Origin: Leisingera daeponensis
GTDB lineage: Bacteria > Pseudomonadota > Alphaproteobacteria > Rhodobacterales > Rhodobacteraceae
Assembly (NCBI RefSeq): GCF_019801465.1
Contig: NZ_JAHVJA010000018.1
Coordinates: 1 to 53,708 of the forward strand
DNA: 53,708 nt
Reading direction: 5' to 3'
Of this stretch, positions 43,521 through 52,200 are shown in pieces; position 1 is the first letter of the stretch; every line of letters starts with the position of its first letter. The notes under the pieces were generated by a model. The model was not told where the DNA came from. It worked only from the letters and a program-made list of their open reading frames with translations, and ran no database searches. The position numbers and the translations under genes were made by a program.

Positions 43521-43836
43521 GAGGCAGAGCCTGCAGCAAAGCAGCAAAGCAGTTTGCTGCAGGCAATCAAACGGACTGTTCCGCAGTTTTGCGCTACGGT
43601 CGTTCAAACCCGGTTACTGCGCAAAATCGTCACTTTGGCTGTCCATGGCAGTATTTGCGGCGAATGTCACCTTTGACGGGTGCCGTCGCAGCATCAGCAT
43701 TGATGGCGAAGGTCCGGTTAGGGCCGTTGCTTTCTATTAGCCGATATGTTGCGTGGCGGCTGAACGCCGCCACCGCACGTTCCTTTTCTGAAACTTCAAG
43801 GGTTTCGATGGTTGGTGAACCCAACGTTTAGGATCA
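43521..43836. other. 315-base spacer
   Basis: No gene is supported. A block near 43697-43725 (GATGGCGAAGGTCCGGTTA) is a loose relative of the type B repeat. The two genes at its sides converge. Confidence 0.4.
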
Positions 43837-44160
43837 TCAGATCTCAAGATCCTCAATAGACTTGCCAGCTTTCAATGCTTCGTGAACCCAAGCCGGTTTC
43901 CGCCCGCGGCCGGTCCATGTCTGGGATGCGTCATTTGGATTGGCGTATTTGGCGGGTGCCTTTGTGCCGGACTTGCGGCTCTTGCCGCCATGAAGTGCAA
44001 TCACATCTTCGAAGGACACACCGTGTTTGTCTGCGATGGCCAGCATTTCGGAATAGGCGTTTTGCTTGGCCTCTTTCTCCACCTCCACTTTGCGGGCTTC
44101 GATATCCTTTGCCAGCGCTTCCAGTTCAGCGGCATTCAGCCCGGTCAGATCAATTGCCAT
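43837..44160 (-). CDS. H-NS-family nucleoid protein
   Basis: A 107-residue H-NS family protein. An N-terminal helical oligomerisation region (LNAAELEALAKDIEARKVEVEKEAKQNAYSEMLAIADKHG) is joined by a basic linker (GGKSRKSGTKAPAK) to the C-terminal DNA-binding core YANPNDASQTWTGRGRKPAWV. It binds AT-rich curved DNA. Plasmid H-NS proteins typically silence acquired genes and lower the cost of carriage. It lies downstream of, and in the same direction as, the amide-hydrolase operon, separated by 287 bases and an inverted repeat. Confidence 0.9.
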   Translation of the reverse strand: MAIDLTGLNAAELEALAKDIEARKVEVEKEAKQNAYSEMLAIADKHGVSFEDVIALHGGKSRKSGTKAPAKYANPNDASQTWTGRGRKPAWVHEALKAGKSIEDLEI

Positions 44161-44342
44161 GTATCACCTGTGGTTTTGGTTTTTCATGGTCAAAGCAGAT
44201 AAGCGCGCTCCGTGCAAGAATTTAACCTGTGCAGTGCTGAATTGCATTGAGCACTGCATTGCGCATTTTCGGGTCTTTGGGTTCTCCAGCTTGAAAATCG
44301 TCCTCGAATCTTTTCGCCGTCAGAAGCAGCGGCCAGTTTTTA

Positions 44343-44373
44343 TGCGGCTATGTAAATTAGGAGCATAGCCGCA
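44343..44373. terminator. Inverted repeat after the amide-hydrolase operon
   Basis: TGCGGCTATG (44343-44352) pairs with CATAGCCGCA (44364-44373) around an 11-base loop. It lies about 75 bases beyond the operon stop. There is no T run on either side, so it may be a weak terminator or a binding site. Confidence 0.45.
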
Positions 44374-44446
44374 CAATTTCTTAACTCGGGCTCCGGCGAA
44401 CCCTATTCGTTCCACCGGCAAGAAGTGGCCTTGCCGCGGCGCTGCC

Positions 44447-45325
44447 TCAATTCGCTGGCAAAATTGCCCGGCGCAGGCGGGTGAACGGGCGCTCTGGCGT
44501 CTTGCTCAGATAGTAGCTGCTGAGAGTGGTGACCGGTGCCATGGAGAGGGCAAAACAGGCGCCCTGTTTCAGCTGATCCGAAAACCATGGCGCCTCATAT
44601 TGCGGGGTCGTCGACCAGCTTTCGCGGATCGCAGCGTTCTGCATGTTGACGATATTGGTGAAGGCCGAAGCCGGATCATCCGGGGTTTTGCGGTAGCTGA
44701 GGGCGATGGAGGAGAGTTCCACCAATTCGGCATGGGTGAACGGCAGCGCCGCGTTGCGGATCTCGACCGGCGGGTACTCCTGACGGCGCATGATGCAGTA
44801 AACGGTCTGCCCGCCGCAGGTCGGATCACGGTCGGTGAGTTCGAGAGCATAGGGCTGGTTTGAGACTACTATGCCACCCGCCGCGCCGATGCTGATGCCG
44901 AAATCGCCGCGGTTGTTGTCACGCGGGCTGCCCTCAAGCAGGTACAGGTCCGCTGCCGCCAGCGTGCTGCCAAAGCCTTCGACAGAGGCCTTGAGTTGGG
45001 CGGCGTTCTGCCTTGCGGTTTCATTGTCGGGCGGGTTGGCACCCTGGGCATAAATTTGAATGCTGTCGTAGTTTTCCGCCGTCACAACCGCGAAAAAGGC
45101 CTTGATGCAATCGGGGCTGTCCAGATGTGCCAGCGTGGCTGAGATCTCCTCGCCTTTCTGCGCAACAACGATGGTGATGATGCAGGAGGTTGCACTGTCC
45201 GAATACAGGGTCAGCCCGGGAACCAGCGCAGATTTCAGGTAGTTGCCTTGATCGACAAATCGGAAATCTCCATCGGGTTTCGGGACGGGCGGGTTGCTGT
45301 TGCGGTCTATGGTGACAGGTATCAT
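44447..45325 (-). CDS. NTAN1/CheD-like amidohydrolase (putative deamidase)
   Basis: A 292-residue protein. Residues 41-75 read SDSATSCIITIVV and ISATLAHLDSPD, closely paralleling the active site of eukaryotic protein N-terminal asparagine amidohydrolase (SDDATTCHIVV and the downstream TH.D element). C48 would be the nucleophile and H67 (with D69) the base; CheD/CNF-type deamidases use a similar Cys-His pair. The text after residue 85 (IQIYAQGANPPDNETARQNAAQLKASVEGF) also follows the NTAN1 order. No signal peptide. Its ATG overlaps the stop of the C45-like gene. I infer side-chain amide hydrolysis, possibly of Asn or Gln; this is remote homology recognised by eye. Confidence 0.65.
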   Translation of the reverse strand: MIPVTIDRNSNPPVPKPDGDFRFVDQGNYLKSALVPGLTLYSDSATSCIITIVVAQKGEEISATLAHLDSPDCIKAFFAVVTAENYDSIQIYAQGANPPDNETARQNAAQLKASVEGFGSTLAAADLYLLEGSPRDNNRGDFGISIGAAGGIVVSNQPYALELTDRDPTCGGQTVYCIMRRQEYPPVEIRNAALPFTHAELVELSSIALSYRKTPDDPASAFTNIVNMQNAAIRESWSTTPQYEAPWFSDQLKQGACFALSMAPVTTLSSYYLSKTPERPFTRLRRAILPAN

Positions 45326-46146
45326 GCGGCGGCCCCCTCATAGGTTTGCAGCGGATTGGTCAGCGGGTTGCCGTTGACCTGGTACTCGCAGACCGGTGCC
45401 AGGCTGGGGTTTGCTGAGAACAGTGCCGTGGCTTGGGTCTGGAATTCCTCGTTCGGATAGTCGGTTTCGCGGCAGATCGAGAGTTCGCACCGGCCATAGT
45501 ACTGATCGGTCAGCACCGACATGATCCCGGCATGGGTCGGGTCCTGCTGAAGCAGCAGCTCAGCCCGGGATAGCCGCAGATAGGTCGAGTGGTTGGCCGG
45601 GTAGTGGATTGCTTCCGGCTGAATGCGGAAATGGTTGGTTGAGACGAAATGCCCGGCGTGGCGGACGATCCGGCGCACCGGCGCGTGCAGGAAGGGGCGG
45701 GGCATGTATTCGAGGAAGATCGAAACGGGCTGGGTTTGCGCCTCGTCTGCCCATCCTGTCAGCAGGCTGATATCGGGCGCCGGAAAAGCGGTTCCGCTGC
45801 CCATGTCCTGGTAGAACCCGGCCAGGAAGTCTGCGGCGGCGCTGGCGGTGGTGAAGCTGGAGATGCTCTTCTCATAAGCCGCGAACAGGGCGTCGGTCTG
45901 CGCATCGGTGACGTAGTAATTAGCGGACGTGGTATAGGCATCAGCGGCCACAAAGGACACGCCCGAACTGTTGCTGCCTGCCCAGAGCCGCCCGCTGCCG
46001 TCTCCCCGAGTCAGGGCGGTGTAGCTGACAACGCCGCTACTGCCCGTCCTGGTCTGCGGCTCGTTGAATTCGGTGACTGGGATCAGGTCGCATTGCTTGA
46101 AGGTATGGATGGTCTGGCCGTCAAAAACGGTTCCAATGGTACACAT
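45322..46146 (-). CDS. Ntn hydrolase, peptidase C45-like
   Basis: A 274-residue protein that starts Met-Cys-Thr, so removal of Met would expose C2 as the N-terminal nucleophile. Features of C45/acyl-CoA:6-APA-acyltransferase-like Ntn hydrolases are present: GSNSSGVSFVAADAY (N59 region), HFVSTNHFR (N171), HSTYLRLSRAELLL (the S-x-x-R-x-x-R/L helix) and LSICRETDYPNEEFQTQATALF (the SICR strand followed by the TxA turn). Such enzymes hydrolyse amide bonds of peptides or acyl-amides and sometimes mature peptide products. It has no signal peptide. It is downstream of the papain-like gene by 32 bases and coupled to the next gene by an ATGA overlap. Confidence 0.7.
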   Translation of the reverse strand: MCTIGTVFDGQTIHTFKQCDLIPVTEFNEPQTRTGSSGVVSYTALTRGDGSGRLWAGSNSSGVSFVAADAYTTSANYYVTDAQTDALFAAYEKSISSFTTASAAADFLAGFYQDMGSGTAFPAPDISLLTGWADEAQTQPVSIFLEYMPRPFLHAPVRRIVRHAGHFVSTNHFRIQPEAIHYPANHSTYLRLSRAELLLQQDPTHAGIMSVLTDQYYGRCELSICRETDYPNEEFQTQATALFSANPSLAPVCEYQVNGNPLTNPLQTYEGAAA

Positions 46147-46178
46147 GGAAAAATCTCTCGCTGAATTTCCGGGAGGGT

Positions 46179-46916
46179 TCAGATGATGTTCACGGATCCA
46201 TCGGGCACGAACATGTAGCAGTAAAAGCCGTAGGTCACGGCGTATTCATTGAAGTCCTTACCTGTGCCGCTGGTCTGGATTGGCCCCTGGTTGACCCGCC
46301 AGTTGGCGCTTGCCGGATCGGTGATAGGTTTGCCGGCAAAGTCGAAGTTCGTCACCTGATCGCCGCCATCCTTTTGCGACCAGGACATCGGTGAAAGGCT
46401 GTCGCAGCGCGCCCAGTGGTAGTCCCCAGGCCAGTTGGCCTCCGGATCTCCGCCGATGGCGTTTTCCGGCGGCGAAAACATCAGGGCAACGTAATGACCG
46501 CCCGTGCCGACGGTGGCCGCATGCTCTTTGATATCGGCCAGCGTGGTGCCGACATAGACCAGCCCGTCGCTGATGGCATTGTCACGCACATGCTCCGCGC
46601 TGAAGTTTTCCGAGAGCGTAGGCGCGCCGCTGGCGCGGCCAGGTTGTGGGAAGGAGTTCGAGGCGATGTTGCAGCCATAGGCGTAGCAGTTGTTGTTGGG
46701 CTGATACTTTGCCGACATGAAGGACCCTTGGCAGTCGCCTGCCGGGTCATAGCCGGTATTGGTGTCGCGGACGGTAGCGGCATATTGCGGAACGCTGCCC
46801 CAGGCGGTCGCGACGTAGTTCGGTGCGATCAACGCTCCGTCAGGCGCCTCCTCCCTAGTGAAGTGGCGAAGATCACCTTCGGCCACGCGGCCGCTGAATT
46901 TGAATGCAGGCGTCAT
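46179..46916 (-). CDS. Possible papain-like cysteine hydrolase
   Basis: A 245-residue protein of a family I know only as uncharacterised. NNNCYAYGCNIASNSFPQPG (residues 74-93) has a cysteine at a helix start as in papain-like folds. GTGGHYVALMFSPP (H141) and DYHWARCDSLSPMSWSQKDG, with a following GDQVTNFDFAGKPITDP, resemble the His/Asn side of such folds. The pattern C77 ... H141 (or H167) ... D/N would be a plausible catalytic set, but I infer this from shape only. No signal peptide. Start at 46916 follows GGGAG; a longer frame to 47018 overlaps the asparaginase gene and is unlikely. Confidence 0.5.
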   Translation of the reverse strand: MTPAFKFSGRVAEGDLRHFTREEAPDGALIAPNYVATAWGSVPQYAATVRDTNTGYDPAGDCQGSFMSAKYQPNNNCYAYGCNIASNSFPQPGRASGAPTLSENFSAEHVRDNAISDGLVYVGTTLADIKEHAATVGTGGHYVALMFSPPENAIGGDPEANWPGDYHWARCDSLSPMSWSQKDGGDQVTNFDFAGKPITDPASANWRVNQGPIQTSGTGKDFNEYAVTYGFYCYMFVPDGSVNII

Positions 46917-46938
46917 GATATTCTCCCGGGTTTTGAGA

Positions 46939-48519
46939 TCAGTTTTGCGAGTAGAGCGTGGCGGAGAGCGTCTGGCCGGAGTAGTTGTAGACGCTGAGCG
47001 TGAGGTTGCCGCTGCCATAGGAACCGGAGATCATCAGCACGGATGAGGCACCGCCGCTGACACCGGTGTCAGTGGCCCAGATGGGTTCGTTGCCGGCGCT
47101 GCGCAGCACCAGGTTGCCGTCATTCTGCATGAAAAGGCTGCCGGGGTGGCCTGCGGCCTGGCTTCCGAAGGGTCCCCACAGGAAAGTCCCGTCGCTGGCG
47201 CTAAGGACTGGGCCGGAGACCGGATCATTGCTGAGTGTGGCGCTGCCATCCAGCGCCATGATTGACTGGCCGGCCAGCAGCTGACTGTTGGTGCGGCTGT
47301 CCAGACGGCTGACGTTTTGTATTTCGCCAAACAGGTTGAGCTGGATGAGGTCTTTGACCTGATCCGGTGTCCAGCTGTTGCCGACTGCAGCGGATTGCAG
47401 GATCATGGTCTTGGTAAAGGCCGCCATCGGCGTCATGTCCGAGGCGCTGAGCGCCCCCACACCGGGCAGCCAGGCGCCCGAGGCATAGGCCGAGTCATTA
47501 ACCGTTCCGGCAATCACCTGGGTGCTGTCGACAATTACGACACCTGCGTCATTGGCGGCCTTCAGAGCGGCGTAGACCGCGCCTTCTGGAGCGTTATCCG
47601 GGTTGCCGGAGGGGAAATTGCCTTCACCATAGGATTCCAGCACCAGGCCTTTCAGGCCCGTGCCCACCGCCGCAGTGATCAGGTTGGCGATGAGGGCGGT
47701 GCTGCTGGTTGTGCTGTAGGCGGCAGGAAAGGCGTTGAACTGCATCACCGGGAAATCATCGATGGCACCGGAGATGGCGGTCAGCTGTGCCTGCGCCGCG
47801 GCCAAGGCGGTGGCGTTGTCCAGGCTGACGCTGGTGCTGACCGGATCCGGCAGCATCCGGTCGGGATATTGGGTCAGCCGGATGCCGTATTGCGCCAGCG
47901 GCGGGTAATTGGGCGAGTTGAACGCCACGAACTCGCTGGCATTCACTTTCAGCACCCGGTCGCCGCGGTAGAGGCAGCTGTCAAAAAAGACCCCGACTTC
48001 GGGAATGCCGAGCCGTGCGCAGGCCACCGCACCGCAGAAATTCTGAAAGGCATCGGTGTTGAAGTTCAGAGTCAGGCTCGAAGCGTCACCTGGTGTGGTT
48101 TCGGCAAACATCGGCACTTGCGAACCGGTGATGATGACCGGCTTGGACAACAGGGCGGTACCAAACCCCTGGGCGTCGAAGACATTCAGCAGAAACGGCA
48201 ATGCGGAGCCGGTGAAATCCATCGAGTCGGTGCCATGCAGAATGACGAAGCCATCATAATCTGCGTAGTTGTCGAGGATGTAGCCTGCCATCAGGCACCA
48301 GTCGCTTGGCTGCAGATTGGTGCTGTCGAGTGTCCCGGTCGTGCTCTCCGGAAAGACCAGATCGGTCTCGTAAACAAGGGTGGTGTCAGAGAACTCTTCT
48401 GCCAGGATCGGGTCGAGGATTATCTGCGATGCAGCGGCGAAATCCGCAGCTGACATGGGGGCTAGCGGATCGCCGACACAGCTGATGGTGCCGCCCGTGT
48501 TAATGATGCAAATCTTCAT
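46939..48519 (-). CDS. L-asparaginase fused to a bulb-type lectin domain
   Basis: A 526-residue two-domain protein. Residues 1 to about 380 are a type I/II L-asparaginase. All four catalytic residues of the E. coli enzyme have counterparts: T11 (NTGGTI), T97-D98 (LHGTDSM) and K191 (YRGDRVLKVNASEF). Residues from about 435 contain a B-lectin (bulb-type mannose-binding) repeat, with the signature MQNDGNLVLRSAGNEPIWATDTG. The start at 48519 has TTGAGG upstream and begins directly at the first strand; there is no signal peptide, so the enzyme would be cytosolic unless exported otherwise. It is the first gene of the four-gene operon. Fusion of this enzyme with a lectin is unusual. Confidence 0.85.
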   Translation of the reverse strand: MKICIINTGGTISCVGDPLAPMSAADFAAASQIILDPILAEEFSDTTLVYETDLVFPESTTGTLDSTNLQPSDWCLMAGYILDNYADYDGFVILHGTDSMDFTGSALPFLLNVFDAQGFGTALLSKPVIITGSQVPMFAETTPGDASSLTLNFNTDAFQNFCGAVACARLGIPEVGVFFDSCLYRGDRVLKVNASEFVAFNSPNYPPLAQYGIRLTQYPDRMLPDPVSTSVSLDNATALAAAQAQLTAISGAIDDFPVMQFNAFPAAYSTTSSTALIANLITAAVGTGLKGLVLESYGEGNFPSGNPDNAPEGAVYAALKAANDAGVVIVDSTQVIAGTVNDSAYASGAWLPGVGALSASDMTPMAAFTKTMILQSAAVGNSWTPDQVKDLIQLNLFGEIQNVSRLDSRTNSQLLAGQSIMALDGSATLSNDPVSGPVLSASDGTFLWGPFGSQAAGHPGSLFMQNDGNLVLRSAGNEPIWATDTGVSGGASSVLMISGSYGSGNLTLSVYNYSGQTLSATLYSQN

Positions 48520-48727
48520 GACCTCAATCCCCGCAAAATGCACCCTAAAGACGATTCTTGTGTAGAGACACACCCAGTAGGTGCATCTCTTGCCAGGCCT
48601 CACAATCGAATTGAGGTTCGGTTTTTAATCAACGTGGTTTGCGAGTGCTGAAGGCGCAATAATCAGGCCTGTCGATTGCCACTACTTTCCCCTTCCTGCT
48701 CAAAGGACCCATGCCCGGGAGTGGAGG

Positions 48728-48752
48728 CTGCGGGTGCAGCGAAAGTCCGCTT
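48728..48752. repeat. Dispersed intergenic repeat, type B copy
   Basis: CTGCGGGTGCAGCGAA then AGTCCGCTT, related to 53042-53060 (CGCAGCGAAGGTCCGCTTT) and, less closely, to the copies at 7.7 and 14.9 kb. Confidence 0.4.
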
Positions 48753-48904
48753 GGTCCGGCGACTTATGAATTCGGGTGACAGATCTCGCTGCAGCATGCT
48801 TGAACGGCTGGTTTTCACGCCGCGCAGCAGCGCCGCAATAGATGCAGTTGCTGCGATTTCGCTGCTGCGAGCGCGCGCAGAGAAAAATCCAAGGTTCAGG
48901 TTTG

Positions 48905-48955
48905 GCTCACTGTCGCCATGCGGCGGTACAGTACCAAAAAACCAGTACCAGCCTG
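48905..48955. repeat. Dispersed intergenic repeat, type A copy 2
   Basis: Aligns base for base over 51 positions with 4365-4415 at about 76% identity. Confidence 0.45.
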
Positions 48956-49277
48956 CCCTAGGCCAGTTGTGATCAGCTCAAGACAACCCAAATGCCACAT
49001 TCGTACTAGGCGCAGTGAATGCTCCGCTGCGAGTGCGAAGTATTTGGGCCATTTTCCCGAAAGCGGCCATCCTGAAGGCGGTGTCAGCCCCGGCTGATCC
49101 TGCGGACCGCAAGGTCCGCCGAACCGGCGTGACCGGCCCGCAGTTGCCGTTAAGCGATCCGCAAACTAATGTCCGCTCTACGTCCTCCAAGATGCAACGA
49201 GCGCAATGCCTTTGCTTGTCATGGAACCTTGGTCAAGCTATCGCTGAAACGGAACCATCCCGATTTTTGAGTATTAG

Positions 49278-52200
49278 ATGCAGTACATTCCCAATGGTCC
49301 AGACATTCCAGAAGCCCTATTAGAAGCTCATGAAGATGGGAAAGTAGTTTTCTTCTGCGGTGCAGGAATATCCTACCCCGCAAAACTGCCAAACTTCGGC
49401 GGTTTGGTAAAAGCTGTATACGACGAACTTGGGGTGACGCACAATGGCGCCGAAGTCGAAGCGCTAAAAGCATACAAGTATGATACCACCCTTGGCTTAT
49501 TAGAGCGGAGGCTGCCCAACGGGCGTTTGAGAGTGCGTGAAGCTATTGCAAACGCGCTTCGACCAAATTTAGCTGGGAAGAAATCGACGCAGACACATGA
49601 GGCGCTCCTTCGGCTTAGCAAGACACGCTCCGGTGCCACGCGGCTCATTACAACGAACTTTGATCGGGTTTTTGAAGAAGTCATAGAGACGAAAAAAACC
49701 AATACACCAACCCACGCGGCCCCGCTGTTACCAGTTCCAAAGAACAGGTGGGATGGGTTGATCTACCTTCATGGCCTTTTGGACGGCACGGGTTCCGAAG
49801 CGAACCTAAACAGTCTCGTTGCCACAAGTGGCGACTTTGGCTTGGCGTACCTCATTGAAAGATGGGCTGCGCGCTTTGTGTCTGAACTATTTCGCAACTA
49901 TACAGTCTGTTTTGTTGGGTACAGTATCAACGATCCCATTCTCCGCTACATGATGGACGCTTTGGCAGCCGATAGCATGATGGGTGAAAATACCCACGTC
50001 GCATATGCGTTTGGAAACTATACACCAAGCAAAAGGATCAAACCGAATCCGAGTGGGCAGCCAAAAACGTAGTTCCCATACTCTATAAAAACCGCAGCCA
50101 TCACTATTATCTGCACGAAACGCTCCATGCATGGGCCAACAGCTATCGAGATGGCATCAATGGCAAGTCGGCCATTGTGGCACGTCATGCACACCACAAA
50201 CCAAGTGGAAGCACACTACAGGATGATTTCGTGAAGCGGATGATTTGGGCGCTAAGCGATCCAACGGGGTTGCCCGCGAAGCACTTTTCTCAACTCGATC
50301 CTGTTCCTCCAATCGAATGGTTGGAGGAGTTCTCCAAACCGAGATTTGGCATTGATGATCTTCCCCGATTTGGTGTGCCAAGGAGTGATCTCTTCAACAC
50401 AAGTCTTAACCCGGAATTAAAATTCAGCCTTCTTTCCAGACCTGCCCCATCCCATCTGGCTCCTCGAATGTCGCTCGTTGACCTCAATGCTGGGCATGGT
50501 TCCGATTGGGACAAGGCAATGGAGGCGCTGGCGAAGTGGTTGGCAAGACACCTGGAGCAAACCGAAGCACTTTTCTGGGTTGTAGGGCAAGGTGGCAATC
50601 TAAGTCCCCGTTTCGAATTGCACCTGAAAAAGCTTTAGAGGATTCAAACCACCTTAACCCGACCATGCGAAAGCTATGGGAATTTGTCGTTTCAGGGTAC
50701 GCCCGATCACGCCACAACAATGGCAGCCTCTACGGGTGGGAAAAGCGCTTCAAGACACACGGAGACACTCCTGTTGTAAGGCAGGAATTCAAAGATGCAC
50801 TGCGCCCTTCACTTAAGATTTCTCGCCCATATTCTTTGAGAACAGATCATTCCGCCGATACGAGCGAAAGGATTTCATCGATTGCCAACGTTGAAGTCGC
50901 ACTGGCATCCGATCACGTTCATTCGGCATATGAGAGCATTCAGAAAACTGAGCAATTCGAAGGCTTTCTTGCAAATATTTTGACCGACATATCAGAGCTG
51001 TTGTCAGAAACGCTGTCGCTTATGTGCGAAGCTGAGATTTCATCCGAGCTTGTAGACTACAGCTACATACAACTCCCGTCGATCTCAGACCATGACCAGA
51101 ACAAGGACTACAACGACTGGACACTCTTGGTGACCCTGTGTCGCGACGCTTGGTTGGCGACCGTAGATCGCAACAGAGAAAACGCAAAAGCTATGCTAAC
51201 AATCTGGGAGAGTTCCAAGCATCCCGTTTTTCGAAGGCTGGTCTTTTTCGCGTTGGCGCAGAGGCCGGACCTCGTTTCGTTTGACACATCGATGTCGTGG
51301 CTATTGGCAGACGAGAGGCATTGGCTTTGGTCGACCTCGACAATGCGAGAGGTTATGCGCTTGCTGGTTTCATTCGGTCCGGTTTTGGCTGCTGATCATA
51401 TGCGGAGGCTCCAGGAGGCAGTACTCGAAGGACCTCCTCGGGCGCGATTCAGAGATGACATTAGCGATGATGAGTTTAAACGTTTTTCAGATCGAATGCG
51501 TTGGTTGAGATTGAAAAAGCTCCTTTCAAATGGCGGAGCTGCAACGGAAAACGCGGATACTTTCATCGCATCGGTGGAAGAACGCTATCCCGAATGGCAA
51601 TTGGCGCCCGATGACCGTGATGAATTCCCAATGTGGAGCTCTAACGGTGAAGAGCAACCGATTGAACAATCACCCAAACAAGTAAAGAATCTGGTTGAGT
51701 GGCTTCGGAACAAGCCTTCGTCTGAAAGTGTCTTTTCTGGTGATAATTGGTCTGAGAGGTGTCGCGATGACTTTAGGCGATCATTCTTTGCTTTGAGGAA
51801 ATTGGCAAGCGAAGGGGTGTGGCTCCCGCAACGTTGGGCTGAGGCCTTATACGCGTGGTCTAGTGACGAGCTTCGAGACCGTTCATGGAAGCATGTTTCT
51901 TCCGTTATTATGAGCATGCCCGAGGAATACTTTGCTGATGCTTTGCATGCGATCGCCTGGTGGGTAAGTCGGATATCAAAAAACGTTGGGGAACATGAAG
52001 AGGCGTTCTTCGCTCTTGTTGATCGAATAATAAAAACCGGTGCTGAAACCGTCGAAGCTTCCGACGATATTTCGCTCAATCACGCCATAAATCATCCAGT
52101 TGGCCATGCCGCTAGTTCACTCTTGAACTGGTGGTTCTCAACAGAACTGGAAGATGATCAGGGGCTCCCAGATGAGCTGAAGGGTCGATTTGCGGAGATG

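Larger units (their letters stand above)
48520..49277. other. 760-base spacer with dispersed repeats
   Basis: No gene is supported on either strand. It must contain the promoter of the amide-hydrolase operon at its left and that of the sirtuin gene at its right. Repeat copies lie at 48728-48752 (type B) and 48905-48955 (type A). Confidence 0.5.

Noticed and set aside
47317-48453. A 378-codon plus-strand open frame
   Set aside because: It lies wholly opposite the asparaginase gene, whose catalytic motifs are intact; its composition is that of a shadow.
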